Positions 1 through 4,285 of a DNA stretch of 5,542 nt are shown here, piece after piece. Below the pieces are notes generated by a model that saw nothing but the letters and a program-made list of their open reading frames with translations, had not been told where the DNA came from and did no database searches. Numbering within the stretch: position 1 is the stretch's first letter; each line of letters opens with the position of its first letter. This stretch comes from an uncultured Alphaproteobacteria bacterium. GTDB lineage: Bacteria; Pseudomonadota; Alphaproteobacteria; Rickettsiales; Midichloriaceae. A program made the translations under genes and the position numbers. Location of the stretch: positions 1 through 5,542 of the forward strand of contig CAIOSF010000277.1 of NCBI GenBank assembly GCA_903860855.1, read 5' to 3'.

Positions 1-397
1 CATATTTTTGAACGTATGTTTGAGTACTTTGTCGTGGAGAGGTATCCTGTATTTCCTCCATCGCCTTGTCGTTTCGTCTATATTTTGGCTCTAAGCCTTC
101 TTGCTGTGTAGTGGCGCTCCTTGTTTTATTGTGGTTTCCGGTATTTTGTGCGGCATTCCTAGGTTTGTGTGCAAAATATTCTTTTAAATCAATATGCTCC
201 AAATTTTGTATCAGTTCGGTGAATCCTATTATATCAGAAATGAAAATAAGAGCATCTTTAACGGGAGCAAAGGCCATTGCTACTGCGTTACCTAGCTTCA
301 ATATTTGTTCAGCATAGATATAGCCAATTACTCCACCAATTATTCCCAATTCCAATACCATGGCCACGCTCATAGAAATTCCAATAGCGCTAGACAT
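1..397 (-). CDS. Hydrophobic-then-hydrophilic protein of unknown function, 3' end beyond the window; possible continuation of the broken gene upstream
   Basis: From an ATG at 397 this frame stays open for 132 codons to the left edge, so the C-terminus is missing. I do not recognise the product. Residues 1 to about 30 are strongly hydrophobic (for example SVAMVLELGIIGGVIGYIYA), followed by an amphipathic stretch and then a charged, glutamine- and asparagine-rich tail. The frame is open upstream of the ATG to a TAA at 431-433, and the extra residues (VGLVTAGITLAM) are also hydrophobic, so the natural protein may begin further upstream. The ATG overlaps the stop of the preceding frame (392-390) by 8 bases, which would fit translational coupling. 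Alternatively, deleting one A near 431 fuses that frame directly to this one. No clear Shine-Dalgarno precedes the ATG. I am fairly sure the frame is coding, but unsure whether it is a separate gene. Confidence 0.6.
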   Translation of the reverse strand, partial: MSSAIGISMSVAMVLELGIIGGVIGYIYAEQILKLGNAVAMAFAPVKDALIFISDIIGFTELIQNLEHIDLKEYFAHKPRNAAQNTGNHNKTRSATTQQEGLEPKYRRNDKAMEEIQDTSPRQSTQTYVQKY

Positions 398-899
398 GGC
401 CAACGTGATGCCAGCGGTAACGAGTCCAACTTACGGTGTGCATAAGTTCTTTTGGAACTGTAGGGAATAATGGCCCTGTATAAGGTTCCATGGGTGGTAA
501 TTCTGACCGTAATCTTGGGCGATGTAGGCTATTCGTCTTGCTAATGTTTGTTCTCGGTGACTGAAAAATACGTTCACTCATCAGATCTGGGCTTGTATCT
601 TGGTATCTTTGCATCCGTATCTCATCTTGACTAGTCGTATTTATTACTCTGTTTTGCATCTGAGTTCTATCTTTCATATTTGTTAATTTTCTCTTTATAG
701 ATTCAATTACTTTTTGTGCTACACTATCATCATGATTGTTATGATGGTCTACCCTGTTAATAGGTAGCTTAGTGTGCATCATGGGGTGATCTGCTGTGTG
801 TGCATTTCTTATATCAATCGCATTCCTCGAGATTTCTCTTATATTGCTTTTAATATAGTCATCTGGTTCTGGCTTTGCATCATGGTCTGTGGCTTTGCA
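390..899 (-). pseudogene. Displaced hydrophilic segment of the gene at 839-1816, cut off by a 20-bp duplication
   Basis: The frame is open from 899 to a TAG at 392-390. The first ATG is at 782, giving 130 residues (MMHTKLPINRVDHHNNHDDS...). The ATG has no Shine-Dalgarno: the bases just upstream are CAGATCACCCC. In the same frame, coding-looking sequence continues upstream of that ATG (residues such as DDYIKSNIREISRNAIDIRN) back into the 20-bp tandem repeat, where a TGA at 900-902 created by the second repeat copy closes it. With one repeat copy removed, the 325-residue frame reads straight through into this one (468 residues in total). The segment is hydrophilic, with a His/Asn/Asp cluster near residues 13-19 and a proline-rich end, and looks like a linker. 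The last 13 residues before the stop look out of frame, and dropping one base near 431 continues into the hydrophobic frame at 1-397. It could still be an independent small gene, but the start context argues against that. Confidence 0.55.
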
Positions 900-1816
900 T
901 CATGGTCTGTGGCTTTAGAGTTATGATTAAGTTGAATGCTGAGGCCAGATGCGCTAATCGGTTTTGGTATGTCGTTTCTGACTCCAGCTGCCACTCTTTC
1001 CATAGCCCCTAATAGTCCCATCACTATATAGCCGTCTCTATAACGGTAGTGTAATGCACTAGACATCACGCTTTCTAGAGTATCTAGATTGATGCCTTTC
1101 TTGGCTAAATTGCCAAGAGCAAGGCTTAAATTAGCACCATGGAGGATTTTGGATATTTTATTAAACATCCAGGTTTGGCATAGTAAAGCGCCTGCAGCTC
1201 CCTTTGTGAACCCCTGGACGGCATCACCCAACATTTCCCTAACTAGATCTTTTGCGCTCATTCCTTCATCGGATGACAGGATTTTTGCAGTTGCCCAAAC
1301 CAATGATGCAGCATTCAGTACTGAGATTATACGGTAGTTGTTATTACCCGAAATCATGGACAAATAAAGAGTATATGCAGAAATGACTGACGAGATTCCG
1401 GCATAAGGCAGTAATGTTCGGACATTGTAATGCCATATGATCTCCTTGCGTAAGTCGTATTCCGTCTTGATAGAATAAAGCTCTCTTTTAGCAAAGCCAC
1501 ACTCTCTCCAGGCAAAATCAAACACAAGTTCTAATACATTATCGGGAGTTAGGTTTATATTTCCATCTAGTGGGGAATTTATAGTATTGAAATGGATCTG
1601 TTCTCTTCTGGTAAATTCAAGCTCTGGCCACCATGACTTTGAATGGATATTGGCTTCTGACATGCGGTTCACTAGCATGATCTTATAATTCCTCAGAGCG
1701 CGGTTCATCTCTCTAGAATACTTATCTTTGCAATGAATAGCGTTTATGTTTTTTATGGCTGGTTCCGCATTGTCTTTTACTATCTGAATCTGCTCTTGTA
1801 TTTCTTTTAGGGCCAC
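839..1816 (-). CDS. Predicted membrane protein of unknown function, C-terminus frameshifted
   Basis: This frame encodes 325 residues from a GTG at 1816. I do not recognise the family. Residues 1-60 are charged and helical, and an aromatic SWWPELEF segment follows at about 61-68. Two hydrophobic stretches at about 134-156 and 162-181 look like a membrane hairpin. A weaker Gly/Ala-rich stretch lies at about 200-213, and a third hydrophobic region at about 262-279. Residues from about 310 onward are read out of frame because of the perfect 20-bp tandem duplication at 871-910. Without the second copy the protein would continue into the frame ending at 390. The start is weak: GTG overlaps the stop of the upstream frame by 10 bases, and the nearest purine-rich motifs (AAGG, AGGAG) are 18-23 bases away. 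Removing one TG near 1816 would fuse it to the upstream 97-residue frame. The sequence looks genuinely coding, but may be a fragment of a larger broken gene. Confidence 0.65.
   Translation of the reverse strand: MALKEIQEQIQIVKDNAEPAIKNINAIHCKDKYSREMNRALRNYKIMLVNRMSEANIHSKSWWPELEFTRREQIHFNTINSPLDGNINLTPDNVLELVFDFAWRECGFAKRELYSIKTEYDLRKEIIWHYNVRTLLPYAGISSVISAYTLYLSMISGNNNYRIISVLNAASLVWATAKILSSDEGMSAKDLVREMLGDAVQGFTKGAAGALLCQTWMFNKISKILHGANLSLALGNLAKKGINLDTLESVMSSALHYRYRDGYIVMGLLGAMERVAAGVRNDIPKPISASGLSIQLNHNSKATDHDAKPQTMMQSQNQMTILKAI
871..916. repeat. Perfect 20-bp tandem duplication plus a 6-bp partial third copy
   Basis: The unit GGCTTTGCATCATGGTCTGT occurs at 871-890 and 891-910, followed by GGCTTT at 911-916. 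Because the unit is 20 bases it shifts the reading frame by two. On the minus strand the two copies are read in different frames, as TDHDAK and then QTMMQS. The 6-bp GGCTTT flanking both ends of a single unit is the microhomology expected for duplication by replication slippage. Frame restoration requires one, four or seven copies. Confidence 0.97.
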
Positions 1817-2100
1817 ATACCACGCGCAACGCTACCTTGCTCCTCCCCCAGATCCATGATATTGCTTAGAGACATGTAGTTAAGATCGTCCACAGAGTCC
1901 TGTAGTTTTTTAAAGATCAACCTATTATTCTCTTGTTCCTGCGGTGATAATTGTAACTGGATGCCTGTTCTAGCTACAATCTTTTTAATTCTTTGAAGCT
2001 TTTCCTCTATTCCTTTTGTATATGGGTCTTCTTGATATTGTTTTTTAGTAATTATCCTATTTTCATTGCTTTTATTTGTGTAGAAAATATTACTTTTCAC
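1807..2100 (-). CDS. Small charged helical protein of unknown function, possibly the N-terminal part of a larger broken gene
   Basis: This frame encodes 97 residues from a GTG at 2100-2098, chosen because AAGGA sits 5 bases upstream and an in-frame TAG lies at 2116-2118. It is the first gene behind a strong promoter (2139-2167), with a leader of about 30 bases. The protein is rich in Lys, Glu, Gln and Asn, has no membrane segment, and looks helical from about residue 28 to 80. I do not recognise a domain. It ends GMWP* with its stop overlapping the GTG of the next frame. Deleting one TG from the TGTG at the junction would join the frames as ...SVARG-MALKEIQEQ. It may thus be an independent small protein translationally coupled to its neighbour, or the N-terminus of a larger membrane protein split by a 2-base insertion. 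Confidence 0.6.
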   Translation of the reverse strand: MKSNIFYTNKSNENRIITKKQYQEDPYTKGIEEKLQRIKKIVARTGIQLQLSPQEQENNRLIFKKLQDSVDDLNYMSLSNIMDLGEEQGSVARGMWP

Positions 2101-2105
2101 TACTA

Positions 2106-2110
2106 TCCTT
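2106..2110 (-). promoter_or_regulatory. Ribosome binding site for the gene starting at 2100
   Basis: AAGGA on the minus strand is separated from the GTG at 2100 by 5 bases. It is the best Shine-Dalgarno match in this part of the window and supports a GTG start. None of the three following frames has one of similar quality at a proper distance. Confidence 0.7.
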
Positions 2111-2138
2111 TTGTTCTAACGATGTTATCGGATGCGCT

Positions 2139-2167
2139 ATAATATAGTGCTACGAAAACATGGTCAA
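2139..2167 (-). promoter_or_regulatory. Sigma-70-type promoter for the 2100-1 locus
   Basis: On the minus strand TTGACC (2167-2162) is followed by a 17-base spacer and TATTAT (2144-2139), with TATATT overlapping as an alternative -10. Initiation about 7 bases downstream would give a leader of roughly 30 bases before the GTG at 2100. The promoter lies in the 81-base gap between the 114-residue gene and the broken membrane protein locus. It implies the locus is or recently was transcribed on its own. Confidence 0.65.
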
Positions 2168-2181
2168 TAACAATCAATCCA

Positions 2182-2526
2182 TTATTTTAGATTATTTTGA
2201 CGACAGTAGTCGATGATGGCGCTTTGTTCTATCATTAATTGTATCTGTTTCTCTATTTCATATCTAGTATCAATATCCCTACTCACTGATTCTCTGATGA
2301 ATTTTAGGGCATTAACGATCTTATGGCCTAGTTCTTGTTGCGACTCTGTATTCCGCTCTATGCTCTTATAAAGCTTATCTATAGCGATAGTATCTTTTTC
2401 TGTATCTGGCAATGTCATCATTTGTAAACAGGTAATCCCCAATTTACTATCATCGGCAAATGCTACGAGCACTGTCATAAGCGATTCTTCCAGAAGTTCT
2501 AAATACTGTTGTTTGTTCGTTGTCAT
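2182..2526 (-). CDS. Hypothetical small acidic helical protein
   Basis: This frame encodes 114 residues from an ATG at 2526. I do not recognise the family. The protein has no signal peptide or convincing membrane segment. It appears almost wholly alpha-helical, with heptad-like spacing of hydrophobic residues from about residue 45 onward (LYKSIERNTESQQELGHKIV, then IRESVSRDIDTRYEIEKQIQ), suggesting a coiled coil or helical bundle. The single cysteines near positions 33 and 108 form no metal motif. It has its own promoter (2557-2585) and lies 139 bases downstream of greA. It ends 81 bases before the GTG of the next locus, which also has its own promoter, so the two need not be co-transcribed. 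The Shine-Dalgarno is weak: only an AGGT about 14 bases upstream. Codon use and composition look ordinary for the window, and the frame is very likely a real gene. Confidence 0.7.
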   Translation of the reverse strand: MTTNKQQYLELLEESLMTVLVAFADDSKLGITCLQMMTLPDTEKDTIAIDKLYKSIERNTESQQELGHKIVNALKFIRESVSRDIDTRYEIEKQIQLMIEQSAIIDYCRQNNLK

Positions 2527-2556
2527 ATTGCTAATTACAGACCTATGGTTTGGCTT

Positions 2557-2585
2557 ATTATATAGAAGTATTTTGGTAATACCAA
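2557..2585 (-). promoter_or_regulatory. Sigma-70-type promoter for the 114-residue gene
   Basis: On the minus strand TTGGTA (2585-2580), a 17-base spacer and a perfect TATAAT (2562-2557) precede the ATG at 2526. The predicted leader is about 24 bases. The -35 hexamer forms one arm of a 13-bp palindrome, listed separately. Confidence 0.65.
2573..2585. promoter_or_regulatory. Perfect palindrome over the -35 box, possible operator
   Basis: TTGGTAATACCAA is a perfect 6-1-6 inverted repeat. One arm is the -35 hexamer of the promoter at 2557-2585, so a dimeric regulator bound here would compete with RNA polymerase. It is short and AT-rich, and no second copy was noticed in the window, so operator function is only an inference. 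Confidence 0.35.
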
Positions 2586-2665
2586 TTCATGCTTTTAACT
2601 ATTACTGGGTCGCTTGATCTCATCTTATGGGCTTGTCTACTGCATCTGGAAACTGGTATTATACA

Positions 2666-3148
2666 TCACGGTTTGTCATAGCCTACCTTAATAATTTCAT
2701 AATATCTTATGCCTTTGGGTGTGCTGACCTCTACCTCATCACCTTCTCGTTTACTCATGAGAGCTTGAGAAAGAGGAGAGTAGATTGAGATATAGCCTTT
2801 AGAAAGATCGGACTCATAATCTCCAACAATTCTGTAAGCAACTCTCTTCTCGCTTTCGATATCAACCAGCGACACGAAGGCACCGAATTGTATTTGGTCT
2901 GTTTGCGTGTCTTTGCTATCTATGATTTCAGCTCTAGCCACTTTGCTTTCTAAATCTGAGATTTTTGCTTCTATAAAGCCTTGCTTTTCTTTCGCTGCAG
3001 CATATTCTGCATTTTCCGACAAATCACCATGAGCTCTTGCCTCTGCTATTGCAGCTATGACAGCTGGTCTTTCCACATTTTTGAGTTGTTGAAGCTCATT
3101 GTTCATGTTTTTATATCCGTCTGGTGTGATTGGAAAACGATTTATCAT
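2666..3148 (-). CDS. greA: Transcription elongation factor GreA
   Basis: GreA rescues backtracked RNA polymerase: its N-terminal coiled coil enters the secondary channel and stimulates cleavage of the 3' end of the nascent RNA. The frame encodes 160 residues, close to the 158 of E. coli GreA, so it is full length. Residues 1-75 form the antiparallel coiled coil, with the family signature ERPAVIAAIAEARAHGDLSE and the acidic tip residues D42 and E45 (the GDLSENAEY motif). Residues about 80-158 form the FKBP-like C-terminal domain, with IQFGAFVSL, YRIVGDYESD, ISIYSPLSQALM and VEVSTPKGIRYYEIIKV. The ATG at 3148 gives the expected N-terminus. No strong Shine-Dalgarno or complete promoter precedes it, only AT-rich sequence and an isolated TATAAT at 3221-3216 on the minus strand. 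The product is cytoplasmic. The conserved residues are intact and nothing suggests decay. Confidence 0.97.
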   Translation of the reverse strand: MINRFPITPDGYKNMNNELQQLKNVERPAVIAAIAEARAHGDLSENAEYAAAKEKQGFIEAKISDLESKVARAEIIDSKDTQTDQIQFGAFVSLVDIESEKRVAYRIVGDYESDLSKGYISIYSPLSQALMSKREGDEVEVSTPKGIRYYEIIKVGYDKP

Positions 3149-3163
3149 ATTAGTAATACTTAA

Positions 3164-3787
3164 TGATTTTTATAATTAGATAGTTTTATAGTTTTAGATG
3201 GCGTGACAATTAGTTATTATAGTGATTTAATTTGGCCTGATTAGTAATTCAAAATAATGGATTTAAATTAACTCTTGCACCTAGGTAGTCAGTGATTTGA
3301 AAGTGATGCAATCTATAGTAACTTAATTAGTAATTTAATTTACCGCTTAATAGCTCGTCACCCACCCATTTTGAGAATGTCCCCTCTATCCTCACCGGAA
3401 TCTATTTATAAATAAGTCCCGAGCAATGATTCAACTACGCGCGAATCGTTCTACGATGCAGACGCGGCTTGGCCTACTATAAAGCCTATTGGATTTGTAG
3501 TGAAGGAGAATCTGATCAAGAGTAATGAGACTCACCAAGTCCATATAGTAGACAAACCGATAGGTACATAATACGTTGATAAACAACATCAATTGCTCAC
3601 AAACGTGCTCAAACCGACACTAAAGTACTCCATATACATGGCAACGCGTAAGCATAGTTGGCGATCATAATACCCCGAATCCTAAGACATCCATCTTCTT
3701 TGTGGATATCAATCAGATCAACTACCCCACGCTCGGAAACCTCTTCCTTCTGCTCTGATTGTTCTAATATTCTCCCTATCTATTCTG
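3164..3787. other. 624-base gap without an intact gene
   Basis: The part nearest greA (3181-3300) is about 28% GC with many short A/T motifs and looks like a non-coding leader. From about 3360 to the end of rplS the GC rises to roughly 38-52%, nearer to coding sequence, and several stretches stay open for 30-56 codons on either strand, but none has a start, a ribosome binding site and full length together. No tRNA, terminator hairpin with a T-run, or insertion sequence end was found. The likeliest reading is the eroded remains of one or more genes, which is common in reduced intracellular genomes. Confidence 0.5.
3296..3670 (+). pseudogene. Possible decayed coding remnant, interrupted only by TAA
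   Basis: One plus-strand frame is open for 39, 51 and 32 codons in a row, separated by TAA at 3413-3415 and 3569-3571 and closed by TAA at 3668-3670. The middle piece reads like protein: ESFYDADAAWPTIKPIGFVV, then KENLIKSNETHQVHIVDKPI. I do not recognise a family. An ATG at 3377 has no ribosome binding site. Antisense frames here are also partly open (for example 3779-3609 on the minus strand, 56 codons), so the direction and the coding origin are both uncertain. Confidence 0.22.
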
Positions 3788-4156
3788 CTATTTTCTAAAA
3801 CTTGTCCTCTCTTTGATCCTAGCCGCTTTGCCCCTGAGGTCTCTTAGATAATAAAGCTTAGCCCTTCTAACCTTGCCTTTGCGTATCACGTCGATTCCGG
3901 CAACCAAGGGAGAATAGAGGGGAAACACTCTCTCAACACCTTCATTATTACTGATCTTGCGTACAGTGAACGTTGAACCTACGGAATGATTCTTACGTGC
4001 TATGCAAACCCCTTCAAACAGTTGGATGCGCTCGGCGTTACCGTCAACTATCTTAACCTTAACCTTGAGAGTATCGCCAGGGCGAAACTCAGGAATCTCT
4101 TTCAGTTGCGATAACTTTTCTATTTGTTTCTGTTCATATTTTGCTATTAGATCCAT
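3788..4156 (-). CDS. rplS: 50S ribosomal protein L19
   Basis: L19 is a large-subunit protein at the interface with the small subunit. The frame encodes 122 residues from the ATG at 4156, slightly longer than the 115 of E. coli. The family core is complete: [16 protein letters not shown], then [33 protein letters not shown] and a basic C-terminal [20 protein letters not shown]. The [10 protein letters not shown] and AKLYYLR style is typical of alphaproteobacteria. A GTG at 4162 is two codons upstream in frame. I prefer the ATG because AGAGAG (4167-4162) lies 5 bases before it and would abut or overlap the GTG. The gene has its own strong promoter and a leader of about 50 bases with a hairpin. 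In many bacteria rplS follows trmD. Here lnt lies immediately upstream and no trmD or rimM is visible, so the usual cluster has been rearranged. Confidence 0.97.
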   Translation of the reverse strand: MDLIAKYEQKQIEKLSQLKEIPEFRPGDTLKVKVKIVDGNAERIQLFEGVCIARKNHSVGSTFTVRKISNNEGVERVFPLYSPLVAGIDVIRKGKVRRAKLYYLRDLRGKAARIKERTSFRK

Positions 4157-4161
4157 TGACA

Positions 4162-4167
4162 CTCTCT
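4162..4167 (-). promoter_or_regulatory. Ribosome binding site deciding the rplS start
   Basis: AGAGAG on the minus strand has a 5-base spacer to the ATG at 4156. Since its last G is the first base of the alternative GTG codon at 4162, this purine run can only serve the ATG. Confidence 0.5.
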
Positions 4168-4188
4168 ACTGATATTCAGCTTTATAAA

Positions 4189-4204
4189 ATACGCTTTCGC
4201 GCAT
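4189..4204 (-). promoter_or_regulatory. Leader hairpin of rplS with a GAAA tetraloop
   Basis: On the minus strand ATGCGC-GAAA-GCGTAT forms a six-pair stem (one G-U) capped by a GNRA tetraloop, starting about 6 bases after the predicted transcription start and followed by TTTTATAAAG. It may stabilise the message or act in control of L19 synthesis. L19 leader structures are known in other bacterial groups, but I cannot match this one to a described family. It is also weakly terminator-like because of the short T-run. Confidence 0.4.
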
Positions 4205-4216
4205 AAGTTTCCGGTG

Positions 4217-4244
4217 ATTATATAGATGCTATTTGTTCAGTCAA
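4217..4244 (-). promoter_or_regulatory. Sigma-70-type promoter of rplS
   Basis: On the minus strand TTGACT (4244-4239), a 16-base spacer and a perfect TATAAT (4222-4217) give 11 of 12 consensus bases. It lies in the 129 bases between the lnt stop and the rplS start, so rplS can be transcribed independently of lnt. The predicted leader is about 50-55 bases. Confidence 0.75.
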
Positions 4245-4285
4245 AGCATTTATGCATAATACCGCATTCCATTTGAAACTTGATA

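Noticed and set aside
66..317. Plus-strand open frame with a hydrophobic, cysteine-rich translation
   Set aside because: It is antisense to the better-supported minus-strand frame at 1-397 and has no ribosome binding site; its composition is that of an antisense shadow.
1089..1337. Plus-strand open frame of 82 codons
   Set aside because: It lies antisense within the 325-residue membrane protein frame, with no promoter or ribosome binding site.
2981..3163. Plus-strand open frame of 60 codons
   Set aside because: It is antisense to the conserved N-terminal coiled coil of greA.
3216..3221. TATAAT on the minus strand as the greA promoter
   Set aside because: No acceptable -35 hexamer lies 16-18 bases upstream; in such AT-rich sequence an isolated -10 match is weak evidence.
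3403..3414. Perfect 12-bp palindrome TATTTATAAATA
   Set aside because: It is purely A/T, short, and in an AT-leaning region; such palindromes arise by chance and nothing nearby gives it a role.
3438..3466. Imperfect hairpin (CGCG...CGCG around ATCGT-TCT-ACGAT), possible small RNA or terminator
   Set aside because: The stem is interrupted, there is no T-run and no clear promoter, and it falls inside a possible coding remnant.
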